A stretch of 8,406 nucleotides of DNA from an uncultured Phenylobacterium sp. (GTDB lineage Bacteria; Pseudomonadota; Alphaproteobacteria; Caulobacterales; Caulobacteraceae): positions 1-8,406 of the forward strand of contig CAMFIW010000086.1 in the NCBI GenBank assembly GCA_945952355.1, in the 5' to 3' direction. This document shows positions 1 through 5,644 of this stretch, in pieces (position 1 is the first letter of the stretch; every line of letters starts with the position of its first letter). Made by a program: the position numbers and the translations under genes. The notes beneath the pieces are model-generated. The model saw only the letters and a program-made list of their open reading frames with translations. It had not been told where the DNA came from and did no database searches.

Positions 1-1364
1 GGGCGGCGGGCGAGGCCGACGTGGTCTCCCACGCCAGCAGCCTCGCCACGGCCATCCGCAGCCTGTCCGGCACGATCCAGGGGCTGCGCAACCAGGCCAA
101 CAGCGACATCGCCACGACGGTCAGCAGCATCAACACGTCCCTCGACAAGGTGTCGTCGCTGAACGACCAGATCGCCTCCACCACCGCGGCCGGCGGCGAT
201 ACGGCGACCTTGGAGGACCAGCGCGACGCCGCCCTGCAGAGCCTTTCCGGCGCGCTGGGCGTCTCCTACTTCACCACGCCCGACAACAAGGTGCAGGTCT
301 ATGCGCCGGGGGGCCAACTCCTGGTCGGAGCCAGCGCGAACCATCTCAGCTATTCAGCGTCGACCGCGATCGGGCCCGGCGCCACCTATCCCGGCGGAAT
401 CGCTGGCATCACGCTCGGCGGAACCGACATCACCACCAGCCTGACCGGCGGCAAGATCGGCGGGCTGATCGACCTGCGGGACAACACCCTGGTGGGCGAA
501 CAGGCCAAGCTCGACCAGCTGGCCTCGACCCTGATCTCGACGGCCAACACCGCGACCAATTCAGGGACCGCCTATCCGCCGCCGACCAGCCTGACCAGCG
601 CGGGCACGGTCTCGGCGAGCGACGCCTTCTCGGCGACCGGCACACTTCGGGTTGCGGTCGTCGGCTCGGACGGAACGGTCACCGCGAGCCAGGACATCGA
701 CCTGTCGACCATGACCAGCGTCTCGGACCTGGTCGGTGCGCTGAACGGGGTTCCGGGGTTGTCGGCCTCTATCTCCGCATCAGGCAACCTGGTGGTGTCG
801 GCCACCGCGGCCGGAACGGGCGTGGCGCTCGCCGACGTCGGCGCCCAGGTCTCACCGTCGGGCCAAGGGGTCTCGGCATATTTCGGGTTCAACGACCTGT
901 TCAGCGGAACCGACGCGACCAATGTGGCGGTGAACTCGCGCCTGCAGGCCGACGCCTCTGGCCTGCCGACCTCGGCCCTGCCCACGACCGGGACCCTGAC
1001 CGCCGGCGCGGTCGCGCTCGCCTCGGGCGACAGCGCCGTGGCCGACCGGCTGTCGACGGCCTTCTCGACCCCCACCGCCTTTGCCGCGGCAGGCAATTTC
1101 GGCGCCCAGTCCGTGAGCCTCGACACCTATGCCTCGACCTATGTGGCGGGCGCCTCGACACTGGTCTCGAACGCCTCGGACACGGCCGACGCCTCGAAGG
1201 CCACCTATACCGCGGCGACCACGCGCCTGCAGAACCTGACGAGCGTCAACACCGACGAGGAGCTGGCCTCCCTGACGACCTATCAGCAGCAGTACCAGGC
1301 GAACGCCCAGATGATCTCCGTCGTCCGGAACCTGTTCGACGCCCTGATCCAGATGATGAACTGA
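1..1364 (+). CDS. flgK: Flagellar hook-filament junction protein FlgK (HAP1), 3' part, 5' end outside window
   Basis: FlgK is the first of two junction proteins that connect the flagellar hook to the filament; it is exported by the flagellar type III system and acts outside the cell. The reading frame is open from base 3, and the GTG at 21 is an internal valine codon, so the gene starts upstream; 453 residues are visible. Near the visible N-terminus are the FlgK hallmarks LRNQANSDIA and LEDQRDAALQSLSG (the conserved DQRD region), then GGKIGGLIDLRD. The C-terminus, with NTDEELASLTTYQQQYQANAQ followed by a hydrophobic helix ending in QMMN, is the typical FlgK D0 helix. The middle is rich in Ser, Thr, Ala and Gly and there is no cysteine, as is usual for axial flagellar proteins. 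Roughly the first 150 residues are missing, judged from family length. flgL follows after 13 bases, so the two are probably co-transcribed. Identification is firm; only the 5' end is unknown. Confidence 0.95.
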   Translation, partial: AAGEADVVSHASSLATAIRSLSGTIQGLRNQANSDIATTVSSINTSLDKVSSLNDQIASTTAAGGDTATLEDQRDAALQSLSGALGVSYFTTPDNKVQVYAPGGQLLVGASANHLSYSASTAIGPGATYPGGIAGITLGGTDITTSLTGGKIGGLIDLRDNTLVGEQAKLDQLASTLISTANTATNSGTAYPPPTSLTSAGTVSASDAFSATGTLRVAVVGSDGTVTASQDIDLSTMTSVSDLVGALNGVPGLSASISASGNLVVSATAAGTGVALADVGAQVSPSGQGVSAYFGFNDLFSGTDATNVAVNSRLQADASGLPTSALPTTGTLTAGAVALASGDSAVADRLSTAFSTPTAFAAAGNFGAQSVSLDTYASTYVAGASTLVSNASDTADASKATYTAATTRLQNLTSVNTDEELASLTTYQQQYQANAQMISVVRNLFDALIQMMN

Positions 1365-1377
1365 GGGGGCGCACGAG

Positions 1378-2280
1378 ATGATCACCCGCATCGGCACCTT
1401 CGCCAATTCAAACGCCCTGGTGGCCGCGACCCTGCGCGCCCAGGGGCAGCTTGCCGACCAGCAATCGCAGCAGGCCTCGGGCAAGAAGTCGACCACCTTC
1501 GGCGGACTGGGGGGCGACGCCTCCAAGCTGCTGAACCTGTCGGGTCAGAGCGCGCGCCTGACCGCCGACAACGCCGCGGCCTCCAGCGCCTCGACCCTGA
1601 CCCAATCCGCCTATTCCGCCGTCGGCGACATCCTGGACCTGGCCACCACGATCCGCAGCCAGCTCGCCTCGGCGGTGAGCGGGACCAATGGTTCCGGCGC
1701 AATCACCGCCAGCACGGCGGCAAACTGGTTAAGCACCCTTCAGAGCGAGCTCAACACCCAGGTCGGCGGGGTCTACGTGTTCGGCGGCCAAAGCGCCGAC
1801 CACGCACCGGTGAATTTCAGCAGCGCCAGTTATGCGCCGACCGCGTCGGACCCGGCGGACACCGGCTACTACCAGGGTTCGGCCTCACCCCGCACGCTCA
1901 CCACCTCCCAGGGCGAAGTCTTGGGCGTGGGCCTGCTGGCCAGCGATCCCGGCTTCGCACGCCTGGCGAATACGCTTTCGATGCTCGCCGCCGCGCCGAC
2001 CGACCCCGCGACCCTGCAATCGGCCTATAGCGCGGTCGGCGAGGCGGTGACGCAGATCGGCGCGCACCAGGCCGCCATCTCCAGCCAAGCGGCGGCGCTG
2101 GACACCCTGATGAGCAGCAACACAGACCGGAGCACCACGCTGGACAACCTGGCGTCCGACATCGACGGGGCGGATCTCGCCACGGCGACGGTGAAGGTCA
2201 CCCAGTATCAGACGCAGCTCGACACGCTGTACTCTGCGATCTCGAAGCTGAGCTCCGACAGCCTGCTGAAGTATCTGTAG
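1378..2280 (+). CDS. flgL: Flagellar hook-filament junction protein FlgL (HAP3)
   Basis: FlgL is the second junction protein, sitting between FlgK and the first flagellin subunits. The 300-residue length is normal for the family. The N-terminal helix (ITRIGTFANSNALVAATLRAQ, with QQSQQASGKK near 28-37) and the C-terminal helix (DIDGADLATATVKVTQYQTQ, then LDTLYSAISKLSSDSLLKYL) have the flagellin-type D0/D1 pattern, including the ending SLLxxL. The central part (about 100-250) is Ser/Thr/Ala-rich, with VGGVYVFGGQ typical of FlgL. There is no cysteine. The ATG at 1378 is preceded by a G-rich stretch (GAGGGGGCG) that overlaps the flgK stop codon and serves as ribosome-binding site, so translation is likely coupled to flgK. 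The gene ends the + strand flagellar block; the genes beyond it point the other way. In Caulobacter such late flagellar genes depend on sigma-54, but the promoter would lie upstream of this window. Confidence 0.95.
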   Translation: MITRIGTFANSNALVAATLRAQGQLADQQSQQASGKKSTTFGGLGGDASKLLNLSGQSARLTADNAAASSASTLTQSAYSAVGDILDLATTIRSQLASAVSGTNGSGAITASTAANWLSTLQSELNTQVGGVYVFGGQSADHAPVNFSSASYAPTASDPADTGYYQGSASPRTLTTSQGEVLGVGLLASDPGFARLANTLSMLAAAPTDPATLQSAYSAVGEAVTQIGAHQAAISSQAAALDTLMSSNTDRSTTLDNLASDIDGADLATATVKVTQYQTQLDTLYSAISKLSSDSLLKYL

Positions 2281-2308
2281 AGGCGGTCGCGCACCGGCGG
2301 AACGTCGT

Positions 2309-2327
2309 CGCCGGGCGTGGCCCGGCG
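2309..2327 (+). terminator. Terminator-like hairpin downstream of flgL
   Basis: A perfect inverted repeat, CGCCGGGC-GTG-GCCCGGCG (8-bp stem, 3-base loop), lies 28 bases after the flgL stop codon. It has no T-run after it, so it is not a classical intrinsic terminator; in GC-rich alphaproteobacteria such hairpins often stand alone or act with Rho. The rest of the 2281-2426 spacer holds further GC-rich dyads and no credible gene. Its role as the end of the flagellar transcript is inferred from position. Confidence 0.5.
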
Positions 2328-2406
2328 CCCAATGAGCCGAAGCGGAAAATCGATCCCGAAGGCGGCGATCATGGAGGGCGTTGGCCAGGTGCGGCCACGG
2401 CCGCGT

Positions 2407-2422
2407 GGGGGCCCGCGCCCCC
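2407..2422 (-). terminator. Terminator-like hairpin downstream of the 113-residue gene
   Basis: GGGGGC-CCGC-GCCCCC forms a 6-bp all-GC stem with a 4-base loop. It starts 4 bases after the stop codon of the small gene at 2427-2768, reading on the - strand. It has no T-tract. It could equally stop read-through from flgL, since the spacer is convergent. A second tight dyad, GCGGCC-AC-GGCCGC, lies just beside it at about 2393-2406. Confidence 0.4.
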
Positions 2423-2426
2423 GAAC

Positions 2427-2768
2427 TCAGTGGGCCGTGACGGCCGCGCGGGCGGGGAGTTCGACCTGCTGGCCGGTGATCAGGGCAGCGGCGGCGCGCA
2501 GCATGGCCGGGTCGATGGCGCCCTCGGAACAGCCGACCATGCTTGTGGCCAGGTCGGGTCGTTCCGCGCAGGTGATGAGGCCGTGGGAGACCTGTTGCAA
2601 CGCCTGGCCGAGGTCGGCGCCGTCGACGGCGGCGATGAGCCCGACCACGATCGACAGGGTGGTGGTGGCCCGTTCGGCCATTCGCCGGGTGTCGCGCAAC
2701 TCCTGCATCAGGAGCTGGGCGTTGAGCTCCATCACGCGGACGGCGTCGGCGGGGGCGAGATCGGTCAT
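2427..2768 (-). CDS. Small protein of unknown function, 113 residues, paralogue of the upstream small protein
   Basis: I do not recognise a named family. The ATG at 2768 has a good ribosome-binding site (AAGAGGA, about 7-8 bases upstream), which supports it as a real gene. The protein is mostly helical in pattern, with a Leu-rich N-terminal helix containing LNAQLLMQELRDTRRMAE (15-32), a more hydrophobic segment LSIVVGLIAAV (38-48) too short and interrupted to be a convincing membrane span, and a C-terminal module. That module, residues 56-102, aligns with residues 40-86 of the neighbouring small protein: AL...S..L..CAE.P.LA, then DP..LR.AA.L.T...V. It contains Cys67 in the shared CAE motif. 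The 86-residue gene ends 56 bases upstream on the same strand, so the pair is probably one transcript. The position beside flgK-flgL suggests an accessory role in the flagellar cluster, but this is inference from context only. Confidence 0.75.
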   Translation of the reverse strand: MTDLAPADAVRVMELNAQLLMQELRDTRRMAERATTTLSIVVGLIAAVDGADLGQALQQVSHGLITCAERPDLATSMVGCSEGAIDPAMLRAAAALITGQQVELPARAAVTAH

Positions 2769-2824
2769 GGTCGCATCCTCTTGAGTCGCGAAGATGGAAC
2801 GGGCGACATGGTAAATTGGGGCGG

Positions 2825-3085
2825 TCAGACGACGGCCTCGGCGGTGAGCAGGCTCGCGGCCCTGCGCAGCAGGTCCGGATCGACGCTCTCGCCGGCCTCG
2901 GGCTCCAGGCCCGCGAGCTGGGGAATCTCGGCGCAGAGGCGAAGCTGACGGGACAGACGGCGCAGGGCGCCGTTGAGCTCGGCGTCCTCGCGCAGCAGCT
3001 TCACGAGCAGGAGCAGCTCCGCGCCGCCCTCGGCCTTGTCGCCCGGTTCGCGCTTGCGCCGGTCGCCGCCCTGCCGCCGTTCCAT
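2825..3085 (-). CDS. Small protein of unknown function, 86 residues, paralogue of the downstream small protein
   Basis: I do not recognise a family. The start ATG at 3085 has AAGGAAAGG upstream as ribosome-binding site. Residues 1-20 are strongly basic and polar (ERRQGGDRRKREPGDK) and probably disordered. Residues 23-50 form an amphipathic Leu-rich helix (ELLLLVKLLRED, then ALRRLSRQLRL). Residues 51-86 carry CAEIPQLAGLEPEAGE and DPDLLRRAASLLTAEAVV. From residue 40 to the end it matches the C-terminal half of the 113-residue protein at about 19 of 47 positions with a one-residue gap (my hand count), including the Cys in CAE and the DP..LR.AA.L.T pattern. An alternative is that this is a spurious frame in GC-rich DNA, but the match to its neighbour and the ribosome-binding site argue against that. 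The 86-base gap to the amidohydrolase upstream leaves room for a promoter, though I see no clear one. Confidence 0.72.
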   Translation of the reverse strand: MERRQGGDRRKREPGDKAEGGAELLLLVKLLREDAELNGALRRLSRQLRLCAEIPQLAGLEPEAGESVDPDLLRRAASLLTAEAVV

Positions 3086-3171
3086 CGAGATCGCCTTTCC
3101 TTGCGAGATAGGCGTTGAACGTTGGCGCGACGCGATTGGGGCGCTGGAAAACGCCGCATGGGTCCTCTGGA

Positions 3172-4353
3172 TCAGGCCGCGGCGAGACCCGGCAGGTCGT
3201 GCAGGGCGGGATCGAGACCCTTCCCCATCAGATCGATGAAGTTGTCGCGGTAGAAGCGGCGGCGCGCGGTCTCGCCGACCCCCTCCAGCGCGTCGTTGAA
3301 GCGCTTGAGCGGATTGCGCCCCCCCTCGACATGGGGGAAGTCGGAGGAGAATAGACAGACTTCCTCGCCGGTGTTGGAGATGATCCAGGCCGTGTCCTCG
3401 TGCGGATAGGGGGTGACGCGAAACTGGCGGCGGATGATCTCGCTGGGCTTGGCCGAAAGCCGCTGCAGGCGTTCCTCCTTGCCGAAGGCGGCGGCGCCTG
3501 AATCCATGAACCGCATCAGGCTAGGCAGCCAGGAGGCGCCGAGCTCGATGGCGCCGAACTTGAGGTTCGGGAAGCGGTCGAACACGCCGTCGATCACCAG
3601 GGCCGACAGGGTCTGCCAGATGGAGATCGGGATGGTCATGAAGGTGAGGCTGGTGAAGTTCTCCGCGCCGCCATGGAAGTCGAGCACCTGCGGGCCGCCG
3701 TTCTCTATGTAGGCGCGGTGCATCTTCTCCTCGCCGCCGACGTGGAACAGGATCGGCAGGCCGGCCTCCTGGACCAGCGCCCAGAGCGGATCGAGGTCCT
3801 TGTGGCTGGGCGAGTGGTGGGGCGGATGGCGCGATGGGACGATCAGGCCCTTGGCGCCCATCTCGATGGCCTCGCGGGCGATCTGCGGGGCGCGGGCCAT
3901 GTCGACCAGGGGCACGTAGCCGGTGGCCAGTAGGCGGCGGTCGACCGCGCAGAACGCCGTCATCATGCGGTTGTGGGCGCGGGCGGCCTCGACGGCGAGA
4001 TCGATCTCGCCCATCTCCTCGAGGCCGTAGTTGCCGAGGGCGGCGGTGGTGAAGACCAGCTGGCTGGCGAAGCCCAGCAGGTCGAGCGTGCGTGGCCGGT
4101 CGTCGGCCCTGAAGGCGCCGTGGGCCTGGTAGTTCTTGCGCAGCAGGAGGTTTGCCTCATGGCCGGCGCGGAACTCGCCGTCCTCGGCGAGCGCGCGGGC
4201 CTTGGGCACCCAGTCGGGCTCGGCGATCTTCCGGGCGGCCTTGTCCTTGAAGGCCTCGCGGAAGGCCGGATCGACGAACCGGACGATCTCGGCCGGAAGC
4301 TCCATCACGTGGGAGTCGGCGTCGTGGATCGTCTGCCCTTCCACATAGGCCAT
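3172..4353 (-). CDS. Amidohydrolase of the ACMSD-like (amidohydrolase 2) family
   Basis: A predicted soluble metal-dependent hydrolase or decarboxylase with a TIM-barrel fold; the substrate cannot be told from sequence. The 393-residue protein starts MAYVEG at 4353, where GGGAGA lies about 8 bases upstream; an in-frame extension of 21 residues to 4416 lacks family character and runs through the likely promoter. Expected metal-site elements are present: DADSH near the N-terminus (D11, D13, H15), which has the second His of the usual HxH pair replaced or shifted as in many members of this branch; H204 in LFHVGG; and D338 in SSDFPHVEGG. Also typical are E270 and the following LGASWLPSLMRFMD, and a C-terminal stretch ending in YRDNFIDLMG that resembles the family's usual 'NA.RLYGL' ending. 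The family includes aminocarboxymuconate-semialdehyde decarboxylase and resorcylate decarboxylases; long members of about 390 residues are often annotated only as amidohydrolase. It stands alone between two likely promoters or terminators, so its neighbours do not identify its job. Confidence 0.88.
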   Translation of the reverse strand: MAYVEGQTIHDADSHVMELPAEIVRFVDPAFREAFKDKAARKIAEPDWVPKARALAEDGEFRAGHEANLLLRKNYQAHGAFRADDRPRTLDLLGFASQLVFTTAALGNYGLEEMGEIDLAVEAARAHNRMMTAFCAVDRRLLATGYVPLVDMARAPQIAREAIEMGAKGLIVPSRHPPHHSPSHKDLDPLWALVQEAGLPILFHVGGEEKMHRAYIENGGPQVLDFHGGAENFTSLTFMTIPISIWQTLSALVIDGVFDRFPNLKFGAIELGASWLPSLMRFMDSGAAAFGKEERLQRLSAKPSEIIRRQFRVTPYPHEDTAWIISNTGEEVCLFSSDFPHVEGGRNPLKRFNDALEGVGETARRRFYRDNFIDLMGKGLDPALHDLPGLAAA

Positions 4354-4388
4354 GGCGTACTCTCCCTTCGAATTTCTCGTTGGGAGCA

Positions 4389-4416
4389 GTTCGGACCCAA
4401 GACGCCGCGACGTCAA
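4389..4416 (-). promoter_or_regulatory. Candidate promoter of the amidohydrolase gene
   Basis: On the - strand, TTGACGT (4416-4410) matches the Caulobacter housekeeping -35 (TTGACGS) at six of seven bases. Thirteen bases further, GTCCGAAC (4396-4389) is a partial match to the -10 GCTANAWC (G at the start and AAC at the end). Transcription would start near 4382, giving a leader of about 28 bases that holds the GGGAGA ribosome-binding site. The -10 is weak, so this is a candidate only. Confidence 0.42.
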
Positions 4417-4419
4417 GCA

Positions 4420-4449
4420 TCCCGGTCTCCGCGGGCGCGGAAACCGGGA
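4420..4449 (-). terminator. Hairpin after the peroxiredoxin gene
   Basis: A 30-base stem-loop begins 19 bases beyond the peroxiredoxin stop: outer stem TCCCGGT/ACCGGGA (7 bp), one C-A mismatch, inner stem TCCGC/GCGGA (5 bp) and a 4-base loop GGGC. It is the strongest hairpin in this part of the window. It lacks a T-run (TGCTTGACG follows on the - strand), so it may act with Rho or as an mRNA 3' end stabiliser. It sits immediately upstream of the amidohydrolase -35 candidate, which fits a boundary between two transcription units. Confidence 0.6.
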
Positions 4450-4468
4450 CGACGAGGCGGCGGCCGAC

Positions 4469-4951
4469 CTAGAGCTGGGCCAGCATGTAGTCGGCGGCGG
4501 AGACCTTGAACTCGCCGGCGGCCTCGACGTTGAGCTCCTTCACCACGCCGTCCTCGACGATCATCGAGTAGCGCTGCGAGCGCAGGCCCAGTCCGAATTT
4601 GGAGGCGTCCATCTCGAGGCCGATGGCCTTGGTGAAGTCGCCGGCCGGATCGGCCAGCATCAGGATCGTGCCCATCACGCCCTGGTTCTCGCCCCAGGCC
4701 TTCATGACGAAAGCGTCGTTGACCGACAGGCAGACGATCTCATCGACGCCCTTGGCCTTCAGGTCGCCGGCATGCTCCTTGAAGCCCGGGACGTGCTTGG
4801 CCGAGCAGGTCGGTGTGAAGGCGCCCGGGACGGCGAAGAAGGCGACCTTCTTGCCGCCGAAAACCTCGTCGGTGGTCATGGGGCGCGGGCCTTCCGCCGT
4901 GCCGGCGATGAAGGTGGCGGCGGGCAGCTTGTCTCCGACCTTGAGGGTCAT
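4469..4951 (-). CDS. Peroxiredoxin, Prx5 (AhpC/TSA-redoxin) type
   Basis: A cytosolic thiol peroxidase that reduces hydrogen peroxide and organic peroxides. I choose the ATG at 4951 (160 residues, MTLKVGDKLPAATF), which has GGAGAA about 7 bases upstream and gives the normal Prx5 length; a longer frame to 5005 adds 18 residues with no family character. The active-site motif is P42-GAF-T46-PT-C49, with Cys49 as peroxidatic cysteine. Other Prx5 marks are HVPGF (53-57), SVNDAFVMKAWG (76-87), the GLGLRSQRYSMIVEDGVV block containing the catalytic-site arginine, and LNVEAAGEFKVSAADYML at the end. The only other cysteine is C74, at the position that is not resolving in human PrxV, and there is no cysteine in the C-terminal region. 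This suggests a 1-Cys mechanism recycled by glutathione or glutaredoxin (inference). It is divergent from yqgE across a 120-base gap that holds promoter candidates for both. Confidence 0.95.
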   Translation of the reverse strand: MTLKVGDKLPAATFIAGTAEGPRPMTTDEVFGGKKVAFFAVPGAFTPTCSAKHVPGFKEHAGDLKAKGVDEIVCLSVNDAFVMKAWGENQGVMGTILMLADPAGDFTKAIGLEMDASKFGLGLRSQRYSMIVEDGVVKELNVEAAGEFKVSAADYMLAQL

Positions 4952-4988
4952 GGGCGTTTCTCCAGCTTGGACTGTGCGTCGCGATCTC

Positions 4989-5015
4989 AAATAGCGCCGA
5001 AGCACGACGCTTCAA
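4989..5015 (-). promoter_or_regulatory. Candidate promoter of the peroxiredoxin gene, with an internal dyad
   Basis: On the - strand TTGAAG (5015-5010) and CTATTT (4994-4989) are separated by 15 bases; GCTATTT resembles the first part of the Caulobacter -10 (GCTANAWC). The leader would be about 30-35 bases. Between the two boxes lies a perfect 5-bp inverted repeat with a 5-base spacer, GAAGC-ACGAC-GCTTC (4999-5013 on the + strand), a plausible operator. I do not recognise it as an OxyR or LexA site. Confidence 0.38.
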
Positions 5016-5036
5016 ACGCGCAGTTCGCGTCCAGAC

Positions 5037-5063
5037 TTGAATTGGCCCTTATCCGGCTCAAAC
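5037..5063 (+). promoter_or_regulatory. Candidate promoter of yqgE that predicts a leaderless mRNA
   Basis: TTGAATT (5037-5043), 12 bases, then GCTCAAAC (5056-5063). The -10 matches Caulobacter GCTANAWC at six of the seven defined positions, and the 12-base spacing falls in the usual 10-14 range; the -35 matches TTGA of TTGACGS. A start 6-9 bases beyond the -10 would fall at about 5069-5072, on or next to the ATG of yqgE at 5072. Confidence 0.5.
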
Positions 5064-5071
5064 TGAGAGGG

Positions 5072-5644
5072 ATGGACGAGGCAGGCTTCCTTACCGGCCA
5101 GATGCTGATCGCCATGCCCGGCATCGGCGACCCGCGGTTCGAGCGCGCCCTGATTCTCATCTGCGCGCACGACGAGAGCCACGCCATGGGACTGGCCGTG
5201 AACCGCCCGGTCGAGGGCCTGACCGTGCCGGACCTGCTACGCCGGCTGGACGTGTCCCAGGCGATCCAGGCGCCGGCGGACCTGGTGCTCATGGGCGGGC
5301 CGGTGGAGCGCGAACGCGGCTTCGTGCTGCACACGGACGACTATATGGCCAGCGACGACAACAGCCTGGCGATCGGCGACGGCGTGGCCTTGACCGCCAC
5401 CCGCGAGGCCCTGGAGGCCATGGCGGGGGTGCGGGCGAGCCCGCGCAAGTCGGCCCTGGCGCTCGGCTATGCCGGCTGGGGCGCGGGACAGCTGGAGAGT
5501 GAGATCCGCAATAATGTCTGGCTGACGGTCGAGGCCGACGAGGCGTTGATCTTCGGCGGCCACCATGGGGCCAAGTGGGCCCAGGCCCTGGCCAAGTTGG
5601 GGGTCGACGCCGGCCTGCTGAGCGCCGAGACCGGCCGGGCCTAG
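5072..5644 (+). CDS. yqgE: YqgE/AlgH family protein (DUF179)
   Basis: A conserved cytosolic protein of the YqgE/AlgH family, widespread in proteobacteria; its molecular role is not settled, and AlgH was linked to alginate regulation in Pseudomonas. The 190-residue length is normal. Family motifs: FLTGQMLIAMPGIGDPRFERALILICAHDESHAMGL (N-terminal third), VNRPVEGL, LVLMGGPVERERGFVLH (71-87), and LGYAGWGAGQLESEIRNNVW (131-150). The start at 5072 is chosen because this N-terminus matches the family; the frame stays open far upstream to 4352, but that stretch overlaps the peroxiredoxin antisense. A GAGAGGG lies only 1-2 bases before the ATG, too close for a normal ribosome-binding site, which fits the leaderless promoter just upstream. 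In many gammaproteobacteria yqgE is followed by yqgF/ruvX; here it meets pdeA tail to tail with a 4-base overlap. Confidence 0.95.
   Translation: MDEAGFLTGQMLIAMPGIGDPRFERALILICAHDESHAMGLAVNRPVEGLTVPDLLRRLDVSQAIQAPADLVLMGGPVERERGFVLHTDDYMASDDNSLAIGDGVALTATREALEAMAGVRASPRKSALALGYAGWGAGQLESEIRNNVWLTVEADEALIFGGHHGAKWAQALAKLGVDAGLLSAETGRA

Noticed and set aside
572..1526. Minus-strand open frames across flgK and flgL
   Set aside because: They are antisense to strongly conserved flagellar proteins, overlap each other and show no recognisable motifs; long antisense frames are expected at this GC content.
2317..2948. Plus-strand open frames across the two small genes
   Set aside because: Their products are compositionally odd, while the minus-strand frames have ribosome-binding sites and match one another. 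The minus-strand reading is better supported.
3086..3171. Sigma-54 or housekeeping promoter for the two small genes
   Set aside because: I looked for GG-N10-GC and for TTGACG/GCTANAWC elements on the - strand and found only weak partial matches, so I do not report one.
4352..5071. Upstream extension of the yqgE frame by 240 codons
   Set aside because: It is antisense to the well-supported peroxiredoxin gene, and the YqgE family begins at the ATG at 5072.
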